NCBI GenBank assembly: GCA_029204225.1
Contig: CM055110.1
Location: 36,252,035 to 36,316,034 of the forward strand
DNA from: Diphasiastrum complanatum
Lineage: Eukaryota; Streptophyta; Lycopodiopsida; Lycopodiales; Lycopodiaceae
Length of the DNA stretch: 64,000 nt
Direction of reading: 5' to 3'
Position 1 is the stretch's first letter; each line of letters opens with the position of its first letter. Shown here one piece after another: positions 52,283 through 63,309 of this stretch. The position numbers and the translations under genes were made by a program. Below the pieces are notes generated by a model, which saw only the letters and a program-made list of their open reading frames with translations, ran no database searches and was not told the origin of the DNA.

Positions 52283-53100
52283 AAAGGGGGCAAAATATGC
52301 CTAATGGGAGAATTTAACATGGTGGAATTTTAGCAGCAGGACAAAACTTGAAATAAGAGAAAAAAATGAAAAAATATAGCAGATAACTCTATAGAAGGAT
52401 TTGCATGACACTCTTAGACCAAACTCTTGCAATCTAGTATCGAACTTGGCACAAGGCCATAGTTACAGTGTTACAAAAAAAAAACAAGTGATAACGTATA
52501 ACATTTATTTACATAGCATGCAATAAGACAATTATGTCTTAGATTACTTTCACTCAGATAAAATATATGGGTTATCATCTAGACACAAAACTCATGATTC
52601 ATCAGGCGGTAGCTCAAAACTTGGCTCCACGGTATGATATCAATTGCTTGGTCATAGAGATGTAATGAAGACACGGATCTGAGGTGGTACATTCTCGGTC
52701 TTATCTATGGATGGTGTTTGAGATAGACCTTACATGGTTGCTAGATAGGATGTAACTCTATTTGGATTGGAAGCAACTATGTATCCGTGGATGACAAAAG
52801 AATCAGTAAGACTAGACGAGCCTAGACACATCTAATACTACTAATTTTAGTAAGGTGCAAATGGATCAACTTGATGAGCAGGCACATTGGTATCTTTTAG
52901 ATAATACATCGTTGGGTCTACGTAGTCGGAATCAACTTGGGTGATAGACGATGTAGCAATATGTTGACTCTCTACAAAAGGTTGCTGTGTTGGATGTGGA
53001 GCAATCGGCCTTGAATAAGAAGACTTTGGTTGAGAATGTAAAAGTGATGTAGGATGGTTTATAGAATCATAGGATCAAGGTTGATGAAAAACTGGGCCTA
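52283..53100. other. Non-coding region
   Basis: Nothing recognisable apart from possible decayed retroelement leader sequence. Confidence 0.4.
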
Positions 53101-53109
53101 TTGGCCTTG

Positions 53110-53392
53110 GTTGACCTTGGTTGATGAGGAACTGAGGCCACCGTGAGTGCAATCCACATGGCTGTGTCTGACTTTTCAATATTCTCATACCATTCCTTTG
53201 CGTCGCCAAGTAGGATCATGGGGAATAGTCTGAGCTTTTCGGCTTCAGAAGTATCGCCGTAGAACGTACAAGTGTTTTCAAAGTCTTGAAGAAATCGTAC
53301 AAGGTTGGTTTCTCCATCATATTTGGTGCATCAATCTGTGGAAATCTCCTTTCCACTTTGGGATGAGGCTGATCTGACTTCCCACTCATGGT
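53110..53392 (-). pseudogene. Ty3-type gag fragment
   Basis: On the minus strand a start MSGKSDQPHPKVERRFPQID at about 53390 is followed after a frame change by YDGETNLVRFLQDFENTCTF and LRLFPMILLGDAKEWYENI, the pattern of the retrotransposon gag domain. It breaks off near 53110; no protease or pol follows. Confidence 0.78.
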
Positions 53393-53399
53393 GCTCTAG

Positions 53400-54830
53400 C
53401 AGAAAATCAATACTTAGGTGATGGATGGTGGATGATGAGTGTGATATCCTACTCGCTTATCTATGGCTCCCTACCAGGTTAAATCCAAGGCAGTCCGTAC
53501 TGAATATACCTAAGGCTTATCCCAACTAGACGAGGTAGGAATATGTGACCAAGATGTTGATGGTAATTGTGAATATGTACAGGCCTAAGTATAAAGATAT
53601 CTCACTGTTTCACTTTTGGCAGTGACAGATCTCATTTTCACGCTTGGATTGATGATGCGAAGTTTCCAAGTTTAGATCTTTCGAGAGGTACTTGGGTATG
53701 ACTCTGCTAGTTTTAGCTTTGGAGAATTCGCACACAAGTGAAGAGGTTCGCACAAAGGCCAAGCTTGCCAAAACGAGTACCGTGCGAGTACTATTTGAGG
53801 AAAGATCAAGAATTTGTATCGTTAGATGATTTGGAGGAGGTTGCTATGTTTTTCTCACCTTCTCTGGACTTTCCTGATGTTTTTGGAACCTCTGGTCCTT
53901 AGGGCAAAAGACCTCGAACCTATTCGCATAGGCCATGTTTGATAATTTTAGGGGGCCTTTTTCGAATTCTTGGTCAAGAGATGTAAGTAGAGTATTTCCA
54001 AGGAATCGTTTAGAGATATTTTGCCTCTGTGCGAATACTTACCATGATGAAATATGCAAAAAATAGCCATTTTTGCTCTGTATCTTACCACTGGTGATAA
54101 CATAGAGTCTCATAATGTTTTCGAGTTATTCCAATAAAATCTGATCCTGGTTTGACATGTTTGGCATTGTTGACATGCCACTGTCATTTGCCTCACTAGA
54201 GTCTCTTGTTCTCATATTACCACTTGAGGGTGGCAATACTTGGACAGGCCTCTTCATCGGTAGTCTCGAGATTTGAAGGCAATGGAATGATCCCCACCGG
54301 TCAGAAGTAACTCAAGATACAAAACTTTCACTCAGAAAACTCAACGTTTGTTAGCTTGAGGTTATGACAGTCCATATGCTCCTTGCCATCTGAACGCTGT
54401 TAACATACCATTGAACTCCTTACGAGAAAAGCAGCTGTCTCAGGCAAACTTGTTACAAAACAAGCTCTCTCTATGTCGAGATGCTATGCAAAGTGTCTCT
54501 GCAAGAGCTTGGATTTTTCTGAGTGGAACCATATGATGTTGATCTTAGAGGATTTTACTAAGTTTCAAGTGCTTGAAATTATGGGTCTTCATTGTGATCA
54601 CAAATGAACTTTTCTGGATAGAATTCACATGCATGTCTGGGACTCGCACAAGTCCAGATCTTGCCAAAAAATAGACTATGCGAGTACTAGATAGATCTAT
54701 TTCAGGAGAGATCAAAGATTTTGCACTTGAAAATATTTCTACAAGTTTGTTCTGGATTTTCTTACCTTATTTGGGAGTTCTTTTTTTTTTGAAATTACTC
54801 ACCTCCTCTAGGATTGTTGTAGCTGACGAG
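53400..54830. other. Non-coding region with scattered gtgcgagt/actcgcac motifs
   Basis: Segments at about 53730-53830 and 54640-54750 share gaactcgcac..caag..cttgccaaaa..gtgcgagtact..gatcaa. They look like dispersed copies of one degenerate unit. No coding sequence. Confidence 0.5.
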
Positions 54831-54837
54831 AATCAAG

Positions 54838-55735
54838 GAATGACTCGTAGAGACAGGGGAATGACTCGCACAGACACGGGAACTTACTCGCACACAATGA
54901 AAAATGAATCGTTCAAAGAAATTTACGACTCGCACAGGCGTGTTCAGTGCAAAAAATGACTCGTGCGAGGGTGGGAGATGACTCGTGGACGGAAACGTAC
55001 TACTCGCAGATGACTCGTATAGGAGATGACTCGTGGATGGAAACGTACTACTCGCAGATGACTCGTGTAGAAGATGACTTGCGCAAAAAAATGACTCGTG
55101 GACGGAAACGGACGACTCGCACATGACTCGTGCAAAAAAAAAAAATGACTCGTGGACGGAAAGGGATGACTCGCACAAGACTCGCACAGAAGATGACTCG
55201 TGCAAAAAAATGACTCGTGGATGGAAACGGACGACTTGCAGAGGCGTTTAGAGTGCAAAAAATGACTCGTGCAAGGGTAAGTTACTACTCGCAGATGACT
55301 CGTACAAAAGATGACTCGCAAAAAATGACTCGTGCAAGGTAATTTACTACTTGCAGATGACTCGTACAGAAGATGACTCGCAAAAAAATGACTCGTGCAA
55401 GAGTAATTTACTACTCGCAGATGACTCGTACAAAAGATGACTCGCAAAAAATGACCCGTGCAAGAGTAATTTACTACTCGCAGATGACTCGTATAGAAGA
55501 TGACTCGCAAAAAAAAAGACTCGTGCAAGAGTAATTTACTACTCGTAGATGACTCGTATAGAAGATGACTCGCAAAAAAATGACTCGTGCAAGAGTGGTA
55601 GAGGTAATGACTTAGAAGTTAACAAAAAATGACTCATACAGCACAAAAATGACTCGCATAACACAAAAAACGACTCGCACAACAAAATGGTAGAGGTAAT
55701 AATGCAAAATTGCAAAAATGACTCGCACCGGGGGG
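54838..55735. repeat. TGACTCG minisatellite array
   Basis: Dozens of (a)tgactcg(t/c) motifs follow at about 15-25 bp spacing. In 55260-55590 they are organised into a higher-order unit of about 64 bp (gtaatttactactcgcag + atgactcgta.. + gatgactcgc + aaatgactcgtgcaag). Open minus-strand frames here simply read the repeat (HESFF, VIFYTSHL) and are not genes. Confidence 0.92.
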
Positions 55736-57020
55736 ACCTGAAAATCAGATTAGAAAATAGGTTTTTTGAGAAGAAATCCATGTGGAGCTCATATTGGTAC
55801 TTGCACAACTTAAAAAGATAGATCTTGAGATCTACAAAGGTCTAAAATGGGCTGTGCGAGTGGGGTCTTGCATGGAAATTAGTAAGAATAAGCTTGAAGG
55901 CCTCCTCTAGACGAGTGGGGTCTTGCATGGAAATTAGTAAGAATAAGCTTGAAGGCCCCCTCTAGACGAAAGGAAATGGAAATAAGGGCTATTTGAGTTT
56001 TTGAAGGGACCTAAATTCCACTTCAAATTGAAGATTCTTTAAAGACGTTCAAGTGCCTTATGCACTTCTGGCCCTTTCAAATGAAGTTCACAACAAATTT
56101 AAGAGGATCCAATGGCTATCAAGGATCCAACGGCCCATGGCCCTTCCTGAGTACCTCATCATGACCGTCCATTAGCTTAATTCAAAATCCAACGCTCCTC
56201 TCTGGATCTGTGCTGCAGAACTGGACCCCCGAGCAGCTAGTTCCATATACACACTATGACTTGCTCCGGATCGTTGCGCGCGACCCCCGTCGCCTGACCC
56301 TATCTCTTTGCTCACGTATTTCTAGCTATGGAGATTCCAGGCAGCAGCTTTGCTTCAGATCTCACGTCTTCTACTGTCTGCGGATACTAGTGGCTCTCTG
56401 AGAGCACATTCTCCTACCTAGGGCGCCCCTGTTGACGGCTTTACAACAACCAAAATGACTGGACAGGGATAGAGTTCTTTGAATTTACAGCTACAGACCC
56501 CAGCTTGAAAAAGCAGCCAACTTTCCACTCTCAAATAGAATTCGCATAGGGCCTAGGATGTAGATCAGACTGAGATCTTTCGATTTTGTGGGTGTGCGAA
56601 TTTCTTTAGACCTGAAAACCACATCTGAAATGAAAAAAACAGGTCTAAGTGAAGAAATCCATTTGAATTGCTAATTGGAAACTCGCACAGCTATAACCAT
56701 TGGATCTTAAGTCCTGCAAATGCCAAAAATCAACTGTGCGAGTTGGTCTTGGAATGGAATTTAGACAAAACGCTTCAAGACCTCTTTTTGCATGAAAAAG
56801 ACATTAGATGTAGAAATCAGAAAAAAAGTATCTTTCTGATACTTGCATAGGCTCAAACCACGGATCTTATGAGTTGGAAATGCCCAAAACTGGTTGTGCG
56901 AGTTTAGTTTGGGTGAAGCTCGATTCTGAGCAATTAGCGAGGATCAAGATCGTTGACAGACAACTTGCAAGGATGGGTGTTAGACCCAGCAGTTGAATAG
57001 ACAGAGAAGTCTTCGTTGAG
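55736..57020. other. Non-coding region with dispersed gtgcgagt repeats
   Basis: A 57-bp segment (gagtggggtcttgcatggaa..) is tandemly duplicated at about 55858-55971. Units with cactcgcacag..tgtgcgagt recur at about 56690-56740 and 56840-56910. A short open frame at 56210-56401 has no recognisable motif. Confidence 0.55.
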
Positions 57021-57770
57021 AGTGCGACGTCTGAATCAACCAACTGTTCAAATCACCTACAGATCAGTGCGATGCTTGCACTTCTGGGCTGACTACCTAA
57101 GCAAAAGAGTGTGAGATCCAGGTGCTTGAATCTACAGTTGAATGTACGCTGCAGGCAGAAGAATATGAGTATAGATTGATGTTGATCATGATAACATGAA
57201 CGCGGCCAGTAGTGCGACGTCTGAATCAACCGACTGTTCAAATCACCTACAGATCAGTGCGATGCTTGCACTTCTGGGCTGACTACCTAAGCAAAAGAGT
57301 GTGAGATCCAGGTGCTTGAATCTACAGTTGAATGTACGCTGCAGGCAGAAGAATATGAGTATAGATTGATGTTGATCATGATAACATGAACGCGGCCAGT
57401 AGTGCGACGTCTGAATCAACCGACTGTTCAAATCACCTACAGATCAGTGCGATGCTTGCACTTCTGGGCTGACTACCTAAGCAAAAGAGTGTGAGATCCA
57501 GGTGCTTGAATCTACAGTTGAATGTACGCTGAATATGAGTATAGATTGATGTTGATCATGATAACATGAACGCGGCCAGTAGTGCGACGTCTGAATCAAC
57601 CGACTGTTCAAATCGCCTACAGATCAGTGCGATGCTTGCACTTCTGGGCTACCTACCTAAGCAAAAGAGTGTGAGATCCAGCTGCTTGAATCTATAGTTG
57701 AATGTACGCTGCAGGCAGAAGAATATGAGCATAGATTGATGTTGATCATGATAACATGAATGCGGCCAGT
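57021..57770. repeat. Tandem repeat, four units of 190 bp
   Basis: Units begin agtgcgacgtctgaatcaac at 57021, 57211, 57401 and 57581; lengths are 190, 190, 180 and 190. The third unit lacks a segment around gcaggcagaa. Units differ by only a few bases, so the amplification is recent. The identical minus-strand frames in two units are repeat products. Confidence 0.96.
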
Positions 57771-58816
57771 ATACAATCATCACTCGTTCGGTTAAGAGGC
57801 ACATTTTCATCCGTGATCAAAATGAGCTAGCTGTGAAAAATGTCTGTGAGACTTTTTTTTTTTTTTAAGAAAAGTTGAGGATGGTGTGCAACTCATCCCC
57901 TCTCTCAAAAATGGATAAGTTCGGCTGATCCTAAGCTTCCATCCACCTGAGAACAGCAAATAGAACAAGAGACATGAACTGAGATGGCAAAACAATGTAC
58001 AAAATAGCACTATCTACAAACAAGAAGTTAGAAAACATGGAGAAAAGTGAGTAAAGAGCGGCAACGGCGCCAATGTTGTATCTTCGGCATCCACACCAGC
58101 TATGGCTCCAACTAGCATAACTATGGTAGTCTCCCAACTAGTCTACGCTATGGCTTCTTCAACTAGCTTGGATATGGATGCAAGAAGACAGTCATTAGCA
58201 TAGTCGTGAGTAGTTTGATGGGTAGGATCCACTCTTCTGAATCTCTTTTCTTTACTTAGCAACTAAACCCAAATGACGGCTTAACCTAAAAGATAAAACC
58301 CTAAAATAAATCTACTCCTCTAACGCTTACCCTACTAGAGAATGGAGGGCCTGGATTAACTTAACTTGTTGCAAGATCAATACTATACAATACAATGTGA
58401 AGTAACACAGTTTATGAAACCACACAAGGGAGAACACTCAGAGAGAAAGATAGGCATGTATTGCAAATGAGGTTCTTCTCGAAAATGGACTCTTCCACTC
58501 CTATTTATACTTGGAGTGGTGGTCACTTACAGAAATGCACTGTGGGACAAGTAAGCCACAGAGACTAACTTAACTTTGAATCACACTGGTGCCATGGGAC
58601 AAACCCCCAATAGGCCTTTGTGACTAACTTTTACTTAACTTGAAATTACATATCTATGTGCAGTGCCCATGACAATTTAAACTTAGAACTAAATAACTTA
58701 AGCCAGTACAGATACCTTAAAAGCCTAAACTTGCTGGGCAAGTTCTACGTTTAATTCCTATCCTGCTTGTATTTTTGAAGATGTTTCGCAGGATGGCTAG
58801 AATATTCCTTGGAATA
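57771..58816. other. Non-coding region
   Basis: No gene is supported. Short ctatggct..caacta repeats occur at about 58098-58165. Confidence 0.4.
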
Positions 58817-60868
58817 TCAGCCTACAATAATCTCGCCCTCCTTTGTTTCGGGAAGGGCCTCAATGCCTTTTAAGGCAAGAGGAATATCTGCTACAAAATT
58901 GCCTTCCTCTATATTAGGAAGGACTTTTATTCCTTTTTGATCATATAAAATAAGATATGCATCCTGAACAACCTGAAAGTCTGTTAAGGCATGAGCAGCT
59001 TCCTTTTGAGGGCCCTCGATTGCAGGTGCAACGCGTACACCATACTGGACAAAGGTTCTGATCAACTCTTGTCAAAATCTATATACATCATCAGGAGTAT
59101 ACGGCTCAAGAGTGAACTGTCATCACAAAACACGAGAATCAGCAAATTACAAACAATGATAGTAATAAAATATGAATAAGAATGAAATGAACTACAAATG
59201 AATAGAATATTACCTTTTCAATATCTACATCCGTTTGTAAATTATACCATTCAAAAAATAGCTTCATATTGTACAGGACGAACCATGCACAACTAAAAGC
59301 GTCATTTTGTTGTACACACTTTGCATATATAGAACGAAAATTAGTAATATTATGATAGAAATTTTATTTATGCTATGACGATACATTTGAATTAAAAAAG
59401 GAATACATGCATATCAGAGATAAATTGAATATACCTTGAGAGATTTAATGGTTATATCTCCAATTGAAGTTGCCATTGTCGGTATTTCCCAAACGGCATC
59501 ATGAAGTACAAAATCAAATTCTCTATGTGTATTTGCAGTTGAGTTTAATTTTACACATAGAAAATTTGATACTCCCTCCTTATTTATCTTTACAAAAAGA
59601 ATGTTTAGGCTCCAATGCCGACTGCAACAACCAAGATACAAATATCGATAAATTCATATTTATGAAAAAATTCCGTTCTTATTAAAGCAATGAGGCATGC
59701 AACAATCCAGATTAAAGCAACAAAAACAAAAGAGCAATCTTTACTTATTTTCATACGGAATCAAATAGAATTTTGCCATAGGACTGTACTCGATAAAATA
59801 GACAGCCTTTTCAAAATTGGCTTCTTTCGCCTTTACCGCTCCCATGAAAAATGGACTAGCTACAAAAACTATACCATGAGAATCGAAACTAATACTATTC
59901 TGCAAAAAAGAAACTCCGGCCTCTACTATTGCATCTGAAATTTCTGAGGTCTTATCTTTCAGCTCGGCACAAAATTTGGGACCTAATCTAAAGCTTCTAC
60001 GTGTATCTGGAAGAAAAAAATCAAAAAAGTTGTCGAGAAGATCAATTTTGTTAGCTAGGTAGGCCTCGTATTGATTATAATGGTCAGAATAAAAAAAACC
60101 TAGGCTGGATCATATGGAATTCTCACAAAAAGATTATTTACAGGAGTAAAAACAGAAGTGAAAACAATATTTACAGATTTCTCTGTTATTTTGTCTAGCT
60201 CCTCTTAGGTAATCAACACTTTTGGTGATGAAACCTGCCGAGGAGCTGGACGAATAACAGATGGAGGAAGGGGCAAAGATTCTTGATCTGAGTCAGATTC
60301 TCCAGCATCTGACTCAAAGCTCAAGAAGACACGAGGTCTCTTGGACGGGATAACTCTAGGATGAAGGGAAGCAGCTGGCCTTCGAGATCCAGCCTTCTTG
60401 GGGACAGGCTGCTTTCTCTTCCTCCTAGAGGTAGTAGGCAAATCGGTTCTATCCAGAGGCAGGTCTCTAGAGGTGCTGGCATTATCAACATGCAGACCAG
60501 AATATCTGTCCCAAAGCCTTTTGAGAATGACGAAATCCTTTGGCATGATGTTGACATGCTTACCATGCACTGCCAAAAGACACGAATCCTCAAAAAACTG
60601 GGACATAAAATCTTCTGCAGCACCCTGCAAGGCCTACATGGCTGTCACGGCAAAACGAACATCCAGCCCAAGTGACAGAGTGACATTCTGTACAGATCGA
60701 CCGAAAGGACCTCTAGGGATCAACAATTCAGTTGATCTCTGGAGTAATCTGATCTCCCTCAACCAGACCTACTTCCTGCCACGCCTACGGCCAATACCAG
60801 GGGGAACATGTGAATGGGATGGCTGTACAGTGGTTATGGCACGGGCAGTGGATTTTGGTCCTAGCCAT
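58817..60868 (-). pseudogene. Histone H3/CENH3-like fold joined to Ulp1-like (C48) cysteine peptidase, decayed
   Basis: Exons on the minus strand: 60868-59745, 59621-59435, 59318-59214 and 59116-58817, with GT-AG introns in consistent phase. The start MARTKI matches histone H3. After a frameshift come WLREIRLLQRSTELLIPRGP, FGRSV, LDVRF, GAAEDFMSQFFEDSCLLAVH and GKHVNIMPKDF, aligning with the H3 fold without gaps; LLIP and AAED are CENH3-like. A linker has a basic RRKRKQPVPKK and an acidic DAGESDSDQE. Then the peptidase: KIDLLDNFFDFFLPD, FYLIPYENNRHWSLNI (His), VLHDAV (Asp), QQNDAFSCAW (Gln, Cys; usual DC is SC). Breaks: frameshift near 60845, TAG at 60769 and 60634, TAA at 60205, frameshift near 60095, TGA at 59072. 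Function of the fusion is unknown. Confidence 0.75.
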
Positions 60869-61174
60869 CATACTCAGAGGAAGAAAATAAACAAAAAAAA
60901 GTTGGAACAAAAGAAAAGTGGATGAAAACAAAAAAATTTGCGATGAAAGGGCGCTAGAGATCGATACCAGAACTGGATATCGGTTTCGAGCGCAAGATCT
61001 ATAGAGATTATTTTATGAAACGAGATGCACGCTCGAAAGCAATATTAATACCAGCGGTATCGAACTCGAACGCACTGTGAGAGGGCAGAAGCTAGAACAA
61101 TGAAAGACGCGCTTGAGAGCGATATTGGGAGCTAAAAGCGAAAATTTTGCGAAAAAAAATGAAATTTCTGAGGA

Positions 61175-61455
61175 CTTATATATACGAAATTTCCGCACGT
61201 GTGAAAAGATGGCAAGGACATGTGTCGATAGATTACTAGCCCACATGGACTGTCCGTACTGACAATGATGACCCTATTACTAGGCCACGTGGGTTGAGAC
61301 ACATGCGCGAATGCGCTCTCGACGCTTGTCATTCTTGCACGTGACAGATGTCAGATCAATCATTCCAGGTACGGCGCATTTATTTTAACCAATCACAAGT
61401 TGACACGTGTTCCGTCACCACTAATCCACACGTGCAAATTTTTTTTTATAAATAG
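61175..61455. promoter_or_regulatory. Divergent promoter with two TATA boxes and five CACGTG sites
   Basis: TATATAAG faces left at 61182-61175 and TATAAATAG faces right at 61447-61455. Between them lie five perfect CACGTG palindromes: 61196, 61286, 61338, 61404 and 61429 (first bases), plus CCAAT at 61389. The left and right halves are homologous in inverted orientation, each with cacacgtgc..aaattt..TATA. CACGTG is the G-box core bound by bZIP and bHLH factors. It would drive the histone/peptidase gene leftward and the 478-codon gene rightward. Confidence 0.75.
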
Positions 61456-61765
61456 ATCTTCTTCGGCTCGGATTTTCACGCAAATTTACGACTGCTTTGT
61501 CGGATATCGATTTTAAGCGCGTCGCTTGCTCTCATTACCCTTCGTTGACTATTTTGTGCCTGGATTCAATACTGCATCGTCCGATATCACATTCAAGCAC
61601 GCTTCACATCTGTTCCTTTTTTTGCTCTTTGTTCTTGCACTCGGATCCGATACTCCAGCTTGAAATATCTCTCTTGAGCACACGTTGCCTTGACGTGCTT
61701 GCCTGATCTAGGTTTTGCGCCTGAGAGCGATATTTAAAACATTAGTTCTGTTGTTTTTGTTTAAT

Positions 61766-63287
61766 ATGTCTAATTTTGAATCTAGTTTGCCTTATTTTTT
61801 TCATGAATTTGGTATTACTGATAGGTTGGAGTATTTCAAATCTCTTTTTTCTCCTTTTCTTTTTATTCTACCTTCTATAACTGAGGGCCCTGGTGTGGAG
61901 GCATTTTCTGAGATATATCTCAAATATAAGTCCCTGCTCAGTACTCCCTTATTCAGATCTCAGAATAAGGACATGATTCATTATCAGGACCTGGTGGCAC
62001 TCGACAAACATATCTATAAAGCTAAGCTTGACAGAATGTTTACCAAGTTACATAATGATTTCAAGTCTGTAGATGAGTGCCCAATTCATAATAAGAAATG
62101 TAGATTTGTTGATTTTCAGTCTGTTTTTTTTTTTTTTTTTCTTTTGTTAAATATTTCTGACGATTTGAGGGCTGTTCCCTCCACTTCTGAAGCAACATCT
62201 TCTAGTGGTACAAAGTCTGAAAAGTCAAAGATTGTAGATATAGATACTTTTTTTATTGATACGAGTGTTAGTTTAGATGATTGTTCTGATTTTGATCCTG
62301 CTCGAAATAGGGCTACGTTTATAGGCCCTAGAACCCCCACTACCCTTTCTCCTTCTGATAAATCTTTGATCACTTTGCCTATTTATAATATAGATAATAA
62401 TTCCTTTTTGACAATATCGGGTATATCAGATTTTTTTCATTTCACTGAAGCTGAGACTCTTTGCATTTTGAGCAAAGAGCTAGATGAATTTTCGGATATA
62501 ATTGATTTTAATGCTGATGATCTTCTCCCTGGTGTTGACGATGTACATAATGATAAGTTTTATTCATGGAAAGATTGCTTGAAAATGGTTGTGGAGGAAA
62601 TGCGCAACAAAGAAGATGATCTACCTTCTGAGGAGGAGTTTCTTAGAATCCAAAGTCAACTTGGTTTTCCACAGCCAACTGTCTATTCACCAACAATATT
62701 GACATCGAAAGGTGGACATAATATTGATGGAGAGATAGTAATCAGTGAAGACAAAGTCGAATGCGTAAGTTTTTGTATCTTATCAAGTACTAATAGATTG
62801 GTTATGTCAGTTTATATACTGGAGCTTACTTTGTTGTTTATCATTTTAGGAAACAATTTTTCTTGATGATTTCGCAATTCGTCGAGGAGGGCAGAGATCT
62901 TCTGTTGGAGAATTTTCAAGAGATCATGCACTGGGGCACTATCTGAAGTCTTTCAAGAATAATGAGATAAGTGTTGCCCATTCAAAGTTTCATCAACATG
63001 GTGAAACTATGATTATGGCAATCAAGGCACCGTTTCATTTTCTTGGAGGACATAATTTCAATAAGGTGCATAAAATAATTTTTGTAAAAAAAACTATTGC
63101 GGTTAAAATTTTAGGATATGGACCAGTGAGTTCCATGTTCAGATCATCTCATTTTGCAGTGTATGCTGCTTACGTTGATCTGAGTAAGCATGAAAACTAT
63201 GAGCTATTGGATCCATACGAAAGAAAAAAATTGTTGCATGATTCTAAGTTGCAACTTTCATTGGAAAAAATATCGGAAGCAGATTAG
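61766..63287 (+). CDS. Unrecognised protein of 478 residues (two exons)
   Basis: Exon 1 is 61766-62764 and exon 2 is 62850-63287, with an 85-bp intron (TGC/GTAAGT, acceptor atcattttag) in phase 0; the stop is TAG at 63285-63287. The start MSNFESSLPYFF lies about 310 bases past a TATAAATAG. No frame break is seen, unlike its neighbours. Visible features are a helical N-terminal part, a phenylalanine run from a long T tract at 62126-62140 that might instead be an unrecognised intron border, a Ser/Asp-rich middle, and a conserved-looking end (DDFAIRRGGQRSSVGEFSRD, HALGHYLKSFKNNEISVAHS). I recognise no family. It may be a partner ORF of a mobile element shared with the divergent gene. Confidence 0.6.
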
Positions 63288-63309
63288 TTACTGCTGAATT
63301 GTACTTTGT

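Noticed and set aside
54944-55528. 194-codon minus-strand open frame rich in Ser/His/Phe
   Set aside because: It is a translation of the TGACTCG array; open only because the unit lacks stops in that frame.
57053-57431. Two identical 62-codon minus-strand frames
   Set aside because: Products of the 190-bp tandem repeat; disrupted in units three and four.
60361-60925. Plus-strand open frames of 104 and 175 codons
   Set aside because: Antisense of the histone-like gene; no motif, whereas the minus strand aligns with histone H3.
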